Below are positions 1 through 7,860 of a stretch of 36,857 nucleotides of DNA, in pieces; position 1 is the stretch's first letter; every line of letters starts with the position of its first letter. A program made the translations under genes and the position numbers. Below the pieces are notes generated by a model, which saw nothing but the letters and a program-made list of their open reading frames with translations, had not been told where the DNA came from and did no database searches. This DNA comes from Ruminococcaceae bacterium UBA1417 (GTDB taxonomy: Bacteria > Bacillota > Clostridia > Oscillospirales > Acutalibacteraceae): positions 1 through 36,857 of the forward strand of contig DBPP01000019.1 in assembly GCA_002305575.1 (NCBI GenBank). The letters run 5' to 3'.

Positions 1-327
1 ATCATCAAGGGCGTCAACGTGTTCCCGTCCCAGATCGAAAGCGTGCTTGTCGGCACGAAGGGCATTTCGGAAAAGATTGGCCCGCACTACCAGCTGGTGG
101 TGCGCCGGAAGAATTACATGGACAATCTCGAGGTCAAGGTGGAGCTGGTCGACGGTTCGCTGCTCGGCAGCTTCCGCGAGCTCGAAGCGCTGCAGCGTGC
201 GGTACACGACAAGCTCAAGAGCGTGCTCGGCTTGGAGACCAAGGTCACGCTCGCGGAGCCGAAGAGCCTCGAGCGTTTTCAGGGCAAGGCCAAGCGAGTT
301 CTCGACCTGCGCAATATGGAAGACTGA
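1..327 (+). CDS. paaK: Phenylacetate-CoA ligase, C-terminal part (gene starts before the window)
   Basis: Only the last 108 codons are present; the frame is open from base 1. The visible part is the mobile C-terminal domain of an AMP-forming arylacetate-CoA ligase. It starts inside the hinge-proximal stretch IIKGVNVFPSQIES and ends with the conserved GKAKRVLD segment, whose lysines include the adenylation lysine of this family. The same two motifs occur in the complete paralogue at 2782-4080, so the call is secure by internal comparison. The family activates phenylacetate and related aryl acetates with ATP and CoA. It lies 62 bases upstream of iorA on the same strand and probably heads or continues the same operon. 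The two copies differ clearly in sequence, so this is an old duplication rather than a recent repeat. Confidence 0.9.
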   Translation: MIKGVNVFPSQIESVLVGTKGISEKIGPHYQLVVRRKNYMDNLEVKVELVDGSLLGSFRELEALQRAVHDKLKSVLGLETKVTLAEPKSLERFQGKAKRVLDLRNMED

Positions 328-389
328 GCCGATGCGCCGGGAAGAGCCTTCGCTTTTCGCGGCGGATGAGCATAGAAAGGATGAACAAC

Positions 390-2117
390 TTGAAAGAACT
401 TTTACAGGGCAATGAGGCTGTGGCGCGCGGCCTGTACGAAGCCGGCGTGCGCATTGTCTCGAGCTATCCGGGCACACCCAGCACGGAAATCACGGAAACG
501 GCCGCCAAATATGACGAGATATACTGCGAATGGGCGCCGAATGAAAAGGTGGCGGCGGAGGTGGCCGCCGGCGCGGCCATCGGCGGTGCGCGCAGCTTTT
601 GCGGCATGAAGCATGTCGGCCTGAACGTGGCGGCCGACCCGGTGTTCACGATGAGCTACATCGGCGTAAACGCGGGCATGGTGATCGGCGTGGCCGATGA
701 TCCGGGGATGCATTCCTCCCAGAACGAGCAGGATTCAAGAAATTACGCGATTGCGGCGAAGCTCCTGATGCTGGAACCCTCGGACTCCGCGGAATGCCGC
801 GATATGACCAAGCTCGCCTACACGCTTTCCGAGCAGTTTGATACGCCGGTCATGCTGCGTCTCTCGACGCGCATCGCGCATTCGAGAAGCATCGTCGACA
901 CGACGGAGCGCGAAAACGTGCCGCTGAAGCCGTACGAAAAAAACCAGGCAAAGAACATCATGCTGCCGGCGTTTGCGCGCCCGAAGCACGAGTTTGTGGA
1001 AAAGCGCACCGCGGCGGAGCGCGCGTGGGCTGAAACCTGCGCGCTGAACTTCGTGGAGGACAACGGCGCGAAGACCGGTGTAATCGTCGCGGGTTCGGCG
1101 TACAAATACGCGAAGGAAGCGCTTGGCGATACGGTCAACTACCTGAAGCTCGGCGTTATCAATCCGCTGCCGGTGGAGAAGATCCGTCAATTTGCGCAGG
1201 GGCTCGAGACGGTGTACGTCATCGAGGAGCTCGACGACATCATTGAATCGCACTGCAAGAAGATCGGCGTGGCGGTTATTGGCAAGGACGTGTTTCCGCG
1301 CTGTGGGGAATTCTCGCAGAAACTGATCGCCGAAAAGCTCGGTATCCCGCGCGGGGAAAGCGTGGCGCTCGAAGAGAATATCCCGGTGCGCCCGCCGGTT
1401 ATGTGCTGCGGCTGCCCGCACAGAGGCCTGTTCTACGCGCTCAAGCGCGAGGGCGTTTATGTCAGCGGCGATATTGGCTGCTATACGCTTGGCGCCTCGG
1501 CCCCGCTCGGCGCGATGGACGCCTGCATCTGCATGGGCGCTTCGGTTTCGGCGCTCCACGGCTTTAATAAGGCGCGCGGCGCAGAGGCGGAGAAAAAGTC
1601 GGTCGCGGTGATCGGCGATTCGACGTTCATCCATTCTGGCATCACGAGCCTGATCGACATCGCCTACAACCGTTCGAATTCGACCGTGGTGATTCTCGAC
1701 AATTCGATCACCGGTATGACCGGCCACCAGCAGAACCCGACGACCGGCTACACGATCAAGGGCGACCCGACCAGCGCGGTGGATCTTGAAGCGCTGTGCC
1801 ATGCGATCGGTATTTCGGATGTGCGGGTGGTTGACCCGTACGACCTCAAAGCGACGCGCGCGGCCATTCACGAGGCACTTGCGGCGGAATGTCCGAGTGT
1901 GGTGATCAGCCGCCGTCCGTGCGCGCTGCTCAAAACCGTGAAGCACAAGCCGGCGCTTCGCGTGGATGCGGAGAAGTGCATCGGCTGCAAGGCGTGCATG
2001 GGCATCGGTTGCCCGGCGATCAGCGTGCGGGACGGCAAGGCCGTAATCGACGCGACGCAATGCGTGGGCTGCGGCGTCTGCACGTCGCTCTGCCCGAAGC
2101 AGGCCATTGGGGAATAA
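390..2117 (+). CDS. iorA: Indolepyruvate:ferredoxin oxidoreductase, alpha subunit
   Basis: This is the thiamine-diphosphate and iron-sulphur subunit that decarboxylates aryl pyruvates (indolepyruvate, phenylpyruvate) to arylacetyl-CoA and reduces ferredoxin. The N-terminal LLQGNEAVARGLYEAGV and SSYPGTPSTEI are typical of the pyrimidine domain. A TPP motif GDS-x26-N lies around residues 409-438. Two 4Fe-4S clusters follow at the C-terminus: Cys 530/533/536/541 and Cys 558/561/564/568. I place the start at TTG 390, because AGAAAGG at 374-380 lies 9 bases upstream and the product then begins MKELLQGNEA like known IorA proteins; ATGs at 366 and 381 are in frame but poorly spaced from a ribosome site. 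Length is about 575 residues, slightly short of the usual 600. iorB follows after 45 bases. Confidence 0.95.
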   Translation: MKELLQGNEAVARGLYEAGVRIVSSYPGTPSTEITETAAKYDEIYCEWAPNEKVAAEVAAGAAIGGARSFCGMKHVGLNVAADPVFTMSYIGVNAGMVIGVADDPGMHSSQNEQDSRNYAIAAKLLMLEPSDSAECRDMTKLAYTLSEQFDTPVMLRLSTRIAHSRSIVDTTERENVPLKPYEKNQAKNIMLPAFARPKHEFVEKRTAAERAWAETCALNFVEDNGAKTGVIVAGSAYKYAKEALGDTVNYLKLGVINPLPVEKIRQFAQGLETVYVIEELDDIIESHCKKIGVAVIGKDVFPRCGEFSQKLIAEKLGIPRGESVALEENIPVRPPVMCCGCPHRGLFYALKREGVYVSGDIGCYTLGASAPLGAMDACICMGASVSALHGFNKARGAEAEKKSVAVIGDSTFIHSGITSLIDIAYNRSNSTVVILDNSITGMTGHQQNPTTGYTIKGDPTSAVDLEALCHAIGISDVRVVDPYDLKATRAAIHEALAAECPSVVISRRPCALLKTVKHKPALRVDAEKCIGCKACMGIGCPAISVRDGKAVIDATQCVGCGVCTSLCPKQAIGE

Positions 2118-2162
2118 AAAACAAATGCCGTTTTCGAAGTGCGGAAGGAATGATTTTACAAT

Positions 2163-2729
2163 ATGAAAAGTGTTATGATCGTCGGCGTGGGCGGCCAGGG
2201 AACGCTGCTCGCGTCCCGCGTGCTGGGGCGTGTGATGCTCGACGCCGGTTATGACGTGAAGGTCAGCGAGGTGCACGGCATGAGCCAGCGCGGCGGCAGC
2301 GTCGTCACCTATGTGCGCTGGGGCGAGCGCGTGGAATCGCCCGTCATCAACGAAGGCGAGGCGGATATCCTGCTTGCGTTTGAGCAGCTTGAAGCGGCGC
2401 GCTATCTGCCCTATCTCAAAAAGGGCGGCGTGATCGTCACCAATACGCAGAAGATCGACCCCATGCCCGTGATTACGGGCGCGGCGGTTTACCCGGAGGG
2501 CCTGCTCGAAAAGCTCCGTGCGGCGGGTGCGCACCTGACCGCGGTGGACGCGTTGGCGCTGGCGGAACAGGCAGGCTCGCAGAAGGCGGTGAACGTCGTT
2601 CTGATCGGCGCAATGGCGGCCTTGCTGGATATTCCGGAGGAAAGCTGGCTTGCGGCGATTGAAAAGACCGTGCCGGCTAAGTTCCTCGATATGAACAAGC
2701 GCGCTTTTGTGCTCGGCTACGGCGCCTGA
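2163..2729 (+). CDS. iorB: Indolepyruvate:ferredoxin oxidoreductase, beta subunit
   Basis: This 188-residue protein is the gamma-type (POR gamma-like) subunit that completes the IorAB enzyme. The N-terminus MKSVMIVGVGGQGTLLASRV is the classic glycine-rich opening of the family, followed by SEVHGMSQRGGSVVTYVRWG, which matches the conserved HGMxQRGG motif. Length fits the family (about 190-200). The ribosome site is the GGAAGGA near 2143-2149, rather distant from ATG 2163. An overlapping ATG at 2150 is in another frame. The gene sits directly between iorA and a second paaK and is surely cotranscribed. IorAB is soluble and oxygen sensitive, consistent with an anaerobe. Confidence 0.95.
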   Translation: MKSVMIVGVGGQGTLLASRVLGRVMLDAGYDVKVSEVHGMSQRGGSVVTYVRWGERVESPVINEGEADILLAFEQLEAARYLPYLKKGGVIVTNTQKIDPMPVITGAAVYPEGLLEKLRAAGAHLTAVDALALAEQAGSQKAVNVVLIGAMAALLDIPEESWLAAIEKTVPAKFLDMNKRAFVLGYGA

Positions 2730-2781
2730 ATCCGGCGCTGCCGATCCGTGAACCATACATTTGCAGAAGGAGTTGTTTCCC

Positions 2782-4080
2782 ATGAATTATTACAACCCGG
2801 AAATCGAATGCGCCGACCGCGAGACGCTTCGAAAAATCCAGTCGGAACGCCTGGTGAAAATCGTGCATAAATGCTATGAAAATGTGCCGCTTTATAAAAA
2901 GCGTTTCGACGAGATCGGGCTCAAACCCGAGGACATCCATGGCATTGAAGACATCACGAAGCTGCCGTTCACAACAAAGACCGACCTGCGGGATACATAC
3001 CCCTTCGGCCTGTTTGCCGTACCGCGCACGGAACTGGCGCGCATCCACGCGTCTTCCGGTACGACGGGCAAGCAGACGGTTGTCGGCTACACGAAACAGG
3101 ATCTCAAGGTTTGGGCGACGTGTGCGGCGCGCAGCATTGTGGGCGTCGGCGGCACGAAGGACGACTTCGTGCACGTTTCCTACGGTTACGGCCTGTTCAC
3201 CGGTGGCCTCGGCCTGCATTACGGCGCCGAGGAGCTGGGTGCGACGGCCATCCCGGTATCCTCCGGCAACACGGCGCGTCAGGTGCAGATTTTGCAGGAT
3301 TACGGTTCGGATATTCTGTGCTGCACGCCGTCGTATGCGATGTACATCGGCGAAACGGTGCGCGATAAGGGGATTGACCCGAAAAGCTTGCGCCTGCGGG
3401 CCGGCATTTTCGGCGCGGAGCCGTGGACCGAAGAGATGCGCCGCGAGATTGAGCGTCTGCTGGACATCAAGGCGTACGACATTTACGGCCTCTCCGAGAT
3501 TGCGGGCCCGGGCGTCTCCTGCGAATGTAAGGAGCAGAACGGCATGCATATCAACGAGGATTTCTTCTACCCGGAGGTCATCGACCCGGTGACGGGCGAG
3601 CCGCTGCCGGACGGCGAGTACGGCGAGCTGGTGTTCACCTGCATCGGTAAGGAGGCCCTGCCGCTCATCCGCTACCGCACGCGCGACATCTGCGCGCTGA
3701 ACCACGAGAAGTGTGCGTGCGGCCGCACGACGGTGCGCATGTGCAAGCCGCGCGGCAGAACGGACGATATGCTGATCATCCGCGGTATCAACGTGTTCCC
3801 GTCGCAGATTGAAAGCGTCCTGCTCGATCTCGGCATGGATCCCAACTATCAGCTCATTGTGGACCGCCAGAACAACCTCGACACGCTCGAGGTGCAGGTG
3901 GAAATGAATGAATCGATGTTCTCCGATACGGTGCGCAACCTTGAGGCGGTCAAAAAGCAGATTGCGAGCGCGTTGCAGTCGACGTTGAACATCGTCGCGA
4001 AGATTCGCCTGCTCGAGCCGAAATCGATCCAGCGCAGCGAGGGTAAGGCCAAGCGCGTGATCGACAAGCGGAGCCTGTGA
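2782..4080 (+). CDS. paaK: Phenylacetate-CoA ligase (second, complete copy)
   Basis: A 432-residue AMP-forming ligase of the PaaK type, the usual family length. Motifs in order: the phosphate-binding loop SSGTTGK at residues 91-97, YGLSE at 235-239 (adenine/aryl pocket), RYRTRD at 297-302 (ribose-binding Asp and hinge region) and the C-terminal lysine near residue 422 in SEGKAKRV. The start is ATG 2782 with AGAAGGAG at 2765-2772. A TTG at 2761 is in frame but overlaps that ribosome site. Having one ligase before and one after iorAB suggests that the pair handle different aryl acetates, or that one belongs to synthesis and the other to breakdown. Direction cannot be read from sequence: ATP-dependent activation of aryl acetate followed by reductive carboxylation, or oxidation of aryl pyruvate with release of acid. 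Confidence 0.95.
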   Translation: MNYYNPEIECADRETLRKIQSERLVKIVHKCYENVPLYKKRFDEIGLKPEDIHGIEDITKLPFTTKTDLRDTYPFGLFAVPRTELARIHASSGTTGKQTVVGYTKQDLKVWATCAARSIVGVGGTKDDFVHVSYGYGLFTGGLGLHYGAEELGATAIPVSSGNTARQVQILQDYGSDILCCTPSYAMYIGETVRDKGIDPKSLRLRAGIFGAEPWTEEMRREIERLLDIKAYDIYGLSEIAGPGVSCECKEQNGMHINEDFFYPEVIDPVTGEPLPDGEYGELVFTCIGKEALPLIRYRTRDICALNHEKCACGRTTVRMCKPRGRTDDMLIIRGINVFPSQIESVLLDLGMDPNYQLIVDRQNNLDTLEVQVEMNESMFSDTVRNLEAVKKQIASALQSTLNIVAKIRLLEPKSIQRSEGKAKRVIDKRSL

Positions 4081-4128
4081 ACCGCTGTGCGGCGGTAAGC
4101 TGGCCCAAATATACAAGGAGGAAAGGTT

Positions 4129-4560
4129 ATGCAGATTCAGCAGTTATCGGTTTTTATCGAGAATAAGCCCGGCCGACTGGCGGAAATCACGGAGGTTCTG
4201 GCGGAGGCCGGGGTCGATATCCGTGCCATTTCCGTGGCGGACACGAGCGATTTCGGTATCCTACGCGTCATCGTCGACCGCCCGAAGGAAGCGGTCCTTG
4301 CGCTTCGCGAACACGGCATGACGGTTTCGCTGACGAATGTGCTCGCAGTCGGCATTCCCGACGACAAGGGCGCGTTTGCGAAAGTGATCCGCATTCTGGC
4401 CAACGCCGGCATCGACGTCGAGTACGTCTACGCGTTCGTCAGCCGCGACAAAGGCAAGGCGTATGTGATCATCCGCACGGATAAGAGCGCCCGCGCCGCC
4501 GAGGTCCTGACCGAAAAGGGCATCGAGTTGCTCACCGGCGAAGCGCTGTACAACATGTAA
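4129..4560 (+). CDS. Tandem ACT-domain protein, probable amino-acid sensor of the ior/paaK operon
   Basis: A 143-residue protein made of two ACT modules. The first is around residues 1-70 (QQLSVFIENKPGRLAEITEV, with the GRL turn that often binds amino acids). The second is around 72-140 (GAFAKVIRILANAGIDVEYV). There is no catalytic domain, so it resembles the stand-alone ACT proteins that often accompany paaK and iorAB in anaerobes. A role in sensing an aromatic amino acid or a branched/aryl metabolite and binding one of the neighbouring enzymes is inferred from family and position. AAGGAGG at about 4115-4121 gives a good start at ATG 4129. It is the last gene of the operon and is followed by a strong terminator. 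Confidence 0.85.
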   Translation: MQIQQLSVFIENKPGRLAEITEVLAEAGVDIRAISVADTSDFGILRVIVDRPKEAVLALREHGMTVSLTNVLAVGIPDDKGAFAKVIRILANAGIDVEYVYAFVSRDKGKAYVIIRTDKSARAAEVLTEKGIELLTGEALYNM

Positions 4561-4595
4561 GCAGAAATACGCCACCGATATCCATAAAACGGGAG

Positions 4596-4627
4596 CGCCC
4601 GCAGGTTTTTGACCTGCGGGCGTTTTT
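4596..4627 (+). terminator. Rho-independent terminator of the ior/paaK operon
   Basis: A perfect 11-bp stem (4596-4606 with 4612-4622, arms CGCCCGCAGGT/ACCTGCGGGCG) with a 5-base loop is followed by five T. It begins 35 bases after the ACT-gene stop. It lies just before the stop of the convergent XRE gene and could not serve that gene well, since the A-run needed on the other strand is poor. Confidence 0.9.
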
Positions 4628-4631
4628 GCGG

Positions 4632-4874
4632 TTACTCGATTTCCTGCTCAAGGGTTAAAAAAATTTCATCGTCAAAAAAAGATGTGATCGTAATATCGAG
4701 ACCATCACAGAGTTTTTTGATGGTTAGAATCGAAAGATCCTTTCGTTTTGGATCCATCATGCTGTAAACGGTGGACGGCGTTACCCCGGAACGGACAGCG
4801 AGTTCATTGTAGCGGATATTTTGCGCCGCGCATAAAGCCTGAAAGCGTTTCACGACGGCATCTTTAATATGCAT
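4632..4874 (-). CDS. Small XRE-family (Cro/CI type) transcription regulator
   Basis: An 80-residue protein that is essentially one helix-turn-helix domain. The core runs RYNELAVRSGVTPSTVYSMM, followed by the typical third-helix region and ILTIKKLCDGLDITITSFF. This matches the short Cro/CI-like repressors common in Firmicutes. I chose ATG 4874 because GAGGTG at 4881-4886 (minus strand) lies 6 bases upstream. An ATG at 4880 would sit directly on that site, and a longer frame to 4928 would run into the palindrome and promoter of the divergent gene. It diverges from the surface-protein gene with an 18-bp palindrome between them, so it probably represses itself and that gene (inferred). The base composition is AT-richer than the operons on both sides. 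Confidence 0.85.
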   Translation of the reverse strand: MHIKDAVVKRFQALCAAQNIRYNELAVRSGVTPSTVYSMMDPKRKDLSILTIKKLCDGLDITITSFFDDEIFLTLEQEIE

Positions 4875-4919
4875 ATGCATCACCTCAAAGGTAATTCTAA
4901 AAATTTTTACGCAAACGCG

Positions 4920-4937
4920 TATACGCACTTGCGTATA
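4920..4937. promoter_or_regulatory. Operator-like perfect palindrome between XRE gene and surface-protein gene
   Basis: TATACGCA-CT-TGCGTATA is a perfect inverted repeat with 8-bp arms and a 2-base centre. A second, weaker repeat TACGC-AAAC-GCGTA (4908-4921) overlaps its left edge. The palindrome covers the -35 box of the rightward promoter. Its size suits a dimeric Cro/CI-like repressor such as the adjacent 80-residue protein; binding is inferred. Confidence 0.65.
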
Positions 4938-4957
4938 TTTAAAAAATATGCTAAAAT
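4929..4957 (+). promoter_or_regulatory. Promoter of the CHAP/lectin surface-protein gene
   Basis: -35 TTGCGT (4929-4934), 17-base spacer, -10 TAAAAT (4952-4957). Transcription would begin near 4964. That supports ATG 5041 over the upstream in-frame ATG 4948 as the start of the surface protein. The -35 lies inside the operator-like palindrome. Confidence 0.7.
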
Positions 4958-5040
4958 GCTTTCAGAAATATCGGTGGCCTACTTCTTTGGCTTTCCACAG
5001 AGGGGCAAAATATACCGGTGAGAAAGGTGCGATTATCAAA

Positions 5041-7854
5041 ATGAAAAGAGTGTTAAGCCTTACGCTTTGCGTACTGATGGTTTTCAGTATGCTCATCGTA
5101 GGCGGTGTAGCCGAGACAGAGGTGCATGCGGCCGGATTTACGCCGCGACTAGTGGCACCAGAAAAGTCAAATCAGTACTATTACAGTAATATGAATCCCT
5201 TTTATCCGAATTATGGAATGCCTAATTGTACTGCATATGCTTGGGGAAGAGCCTATGAGATCTTGGGTTCGAGACCCAGATTATCGACGGGGAATGGAAA
5301 AGATTTCTGGGAATATAATGATGGATATGAGCGTGGCTTAACGCCTAGATTAGGGGCAATTGCATGTTGGAACTTTGGGACATGGGGACACGTAGCCGTT
5401 GTTGAAAAAATCGAAGGTGATCGTGTCACATTGTCTGAGTCCGATTATGTACAGAACATCAATTTTCGAACTATTACAATGAATGCGGACTCTTCAGATT
5501 ATTATTCTGGATTTCAAGGCTACATTTATATTGGCGATTTTGGTGACGGTCGCACACCAGTAGATGTAGGCACAAATTTTTATGCGGCAATTATCAATAC
5601 GGCACTTTGGAGCTCGCTCACAAATGACGACCGCAATGTCTCCATTCGAAAAAACGCCGAGCAGGATAAACAGATCTGGCATTTTGAGAGAATGGACGAT
5701 GGCTCCTATAAAATCAGCAGCTATGCAGACGGTTTGGTTTTGGATGCTGATAATTCGGGGACAGCACCCGGAACCAATATTGGCGTTTGGGAGGACAAGG
5801 GCGCCGATAACCAGCGGTGGTACATTTATGGTGAATCCGGAAAGTATGTATTCAAGCCCAAATACTGCGATCTGGTGATGGATGTATACAATGGTATTTC
5901 AGATGAAGGCACCAACGTGCAGCTTTGGACGGAAAACGGCGAATATGCACAGCTGTTTCAAATTTGGAAGGTAATCCCCGATGCAACGACAGTGTACAGT
6001 ACGGCAGGTTCGGACTGTCAGCCGACCAAGATTTGGTGGGACAAAGCAAATGAAGCGACTGAATATACGGTCAAGATCTGGAATGGTCCGTACACAGAAG
6101 GAGAGCCATATAAGGTTTTTTGGGGTGTAAAGGATTTGAGCTGCGAAGTCAATTTGCCAGCGGGTTATTATGAGGCTTATGTGGATGCAGCAAACAAGTG
6201 GCACTATACGAGGAGCAGCAACATCGTTCAGTTTACCGTAGCCGAAGGTGGTCATGATTTTGGCGAGTGGGAAACCGTTACAGAACCGACTTGTACCTCT
6301 ATGGGTAACGAAGAACGGAAATGCGCAAATTGTGGAAAGACGGAAATGCGCGAGGTGGATAGGCTTGCACATACGTGGAGCGATGCCTACACGGTGCAGC
6401 AGACGCCGACCTGTACGGAAACCGGTCTGGAAGCCCACGTTTGCACCGTATGCGGTGCTGTTGATCCGGATAGTTACAGAGAAATCCAGGCTACCGGGCA
6501 TTCCTTCGGAGATTGGACACTGACACCCGGTTCTACTTGCACGGAAGGTGGAAGTGAAAGTCGTGAATGTACAGTGTGCGGCTATACGGAGACGAGAAAT
6601 GTTGATCCGACTGGGCATGTTTGGCAGAGTACATACACAGTAGATAAAGCACCCACCTGTACGGAGGATGGTTCGGAATCTATTCATTGTGAAAACTGTG
6701 ATGCGGTAAAAGATAGTCAAACAATCCCGGCTACAGGGCATACATTTGGAGAATGGACAACTGTCACACCCGCAACTTGTACAGAAAATGGTATGGAAGA
6801 ACATACCTGCTCTGCTTGTAGCTATTCTGAAAAGCGTGAAGTGACAGCACAGGGGCATAGCTGGGAAACAGAGTATACAATAGACATTCCGGCAACTTGC
6901 ACGGAAGATGGAACGGAGTCAATCCATTGTAAAAACTGTGATGCCGTACAGGATACACGTGTCGTTGCAGCTACTGGACATCAGTGGCAGAGGGATTTTA
7001 CAGTTGATGTTAGTCCTACGGAAACTGAAGAAGGCAGCAAGTCCATTCATTGCGAAAACTGCGATGCGGTTAAAGACGTGACGGCAATTCCGCCGACTGG
7101 ACAAGCCGATGGGGAAACCTCCACACCGCAGCCCCCGGAAAAGCCGGATGATACACTGAGCTACATGGTGAAAGTTGAGAATGAAGACGCAATTCAAATC
7201 ACCGATGGCTTAAAGGCGGCAGGAATTGAGACTGTTGAGCAGGTGCGGGAAAAGCTTTTGACTTGTATCCTGCAAAACGAGGGATATACTGCGGAGCAGA
7301 CAGATCTATTTGAGACCATTTTGCAGGTGAGTAAGGATGACGGATACACGTGGGGTAATGTAACCGCTGCAAATTTCCCTGAAAGTGGAGCGGTTCGTGT
7401 GACGCTGCCGTATCCCAACGGTGCGCCCAGGGATACGCCGAAAGAAAACTACATTGTGTACCACTTGTTCACAGAGGACATCAATGGACACAAAGCCGGT
7501 GAAATTGAGGAATGCAGGGTTGAAGCCATTGACGAAGGTCTGGTTGTGACGTTACATGGCTTTTCTCCGGTCATGATCGGTTGGAAAACGGTAAATCCAT
7601 CCGCAGAACCGTCTGCTGAACCTACGGTTGCACCGACTGAGGCACCTACTACGGCGCCAAGTGCCACAGCTTCCCCAACGGAAGCACCGGAAGCGACCGA
7701 TGCGCCTACGGCTGCGCCGACAGCATTACCGGCCGGACATGGGCCGCAGACCGGAGATAATGGAATCTCGGTCCTCTGGATTGCTGGTGTGCTGGTTTCC
7801 GGTGGTGTGATCACAACGCTTCTGGTTGTCAAACGCAGAAAAATGAGAGGCTGA
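5041..7854 (+). CDS. Secreted, wall-anchored CHAP-domain protein with ricin-type lectin fold and seven Cys-rich repeats
   Basis: A 937-residue surface protein. Residues 1-30 are a signal peptide (KR, then a hydrophobic run to VHA). Residues ~45-170 are a CHAP cysteine peptidase/amidase domain with Cys63 in PNCTAYAWGR and His117 in TWGHVAVVE. Residues ~178-310 look like a ricin-B type beta-trefoil with QxW-like repeats (NQRWYIY, LFQIWKV), and ~317-402 like an FN3-type domain. Seven ~40-residue repeats follow at 405-687, then a beta-rich module to ~845 and a Pro/Thr/Ala spacer. GPQTGD (901-906) with a hydrophobic segment and KRRKMRG resembles a sortase signal of the non-LPXTG type. The start at ATG 5041 has AAAGGTG 11 bases upstream and lies below the promoter. 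Peptidoglycan cleavage or modification and glycan binding are inferred. The lower GC than its neighbours hints at transfer. Confidence 0.85.
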   Translation: MKRVLSLTLCVLMVFSMLIVGGVAETEVHAAGFTPRLVAPEKSNQYYYSNMNPFYPNYGMPNCTAYAWGRAYEILGSRPRLSTGNGKDFWEYNDGYERGLTPRLGAIACWNFGTWGHVAVVEKIEGDRVTLSESDYVQNINFRTITMNADSSDYYSGFQGYIYIGDFGDGRTPVDVGTNFYAAIINTALWSSLTNDDRNVSIRKNAEQDKQIWHFERMDDGSYKISSYADGLVLDADNSGTAPGTNIGVWEDKGADNQRWYIYGESGKYVFKPKYCDLVMDVYNGISDEGTNVQLWTENGEYAQLFQIWKVIPDATTVYSTAGSDCQPTKIWWDKANEATEYTVKIWNGPYTEGEPYKVFWGVKDLSCEVNLPAGYYEAYVDAANKWHYTRSSNIVQFTVAEGGHDFGEWETVTEPTCTSMGNEERKCANCGKTEMREVDRLAHTWSDAYTVQQTPTCTETGLEAHVCTVCGAVDPDSYREIQATGHSFGDWTLTPGSTCTEGGSESRECTVCGYTETRNVDPTGHVWQSTYTVDKAPTCTEDGSESIHCENCDAVKDSQTIPATGHTFGEWTTVTPATCTENGMEEHTCSACSYSEKREVTAQGHSWETEYTIDIPATCTEDGTESIHCKNCDAVQDTRVVAATGHQWQRDFTVDVSPTETEEGSKSIHCENCDAVKDVTAIPPTGQADGETSTPQPPEKPDDTLSYMVKVENEDAIQITDGLKAAGIETVEQVREKLLTCILQNEGYTAEQTDLFETILQVSKDDGYTWGNVTAANFPESGAVRVTLPYPNGAPRDTPKENYIVYHLFTEDINGHKAGEIEECRVEAIDEGLVVTLHGFSPVMIGWKTVNPSAEPSAEPTVAPTEAPTTAPSATASPTEAPEATDAPTAAPTALPAGHGPQTGDNGISVLWIAGVLVSGGVITTLLVVKRRKMRG
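6253..7101 (+). repeat. Seven tandem ~40-codon Cys-rich repeats in the surface protein
   Basis: The repeats cover residues 405-687. Each begins H-x-(F/W), carries (P/S)TCTE-x-G, a CxxC pair and ends near (A/P)TGH. Units 1, 3 and 5 share a (D/S/T)FG(E/D)W opening. Units 2, 4 and 6 share a W-x-x-x-Y-T-(V/I) opening, so two types alternate. Unit 7 has the second type but has lost its first cysteine (SPTETEEG). The repeat is protein-level; the DNA copies have diverged. Confidence 0.9.
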
Positions 7855-7860
7855 TTTAAA

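Noticed and set aside
735..2783. Long open frame (682 codons) on the minus strand opposite iorA/iorB
   Set aside because: GC-rich codon use leaves antisense frames open; the product is Arg/His/Ala-rich without any motif, and it overlaps two certain genes.
6253..7101. CRISPR-like or other DNA repeat array
   Set aside because: The periodicity is at protein level with diverged codons inside an open frame; no identical short repeats with unique spacers.
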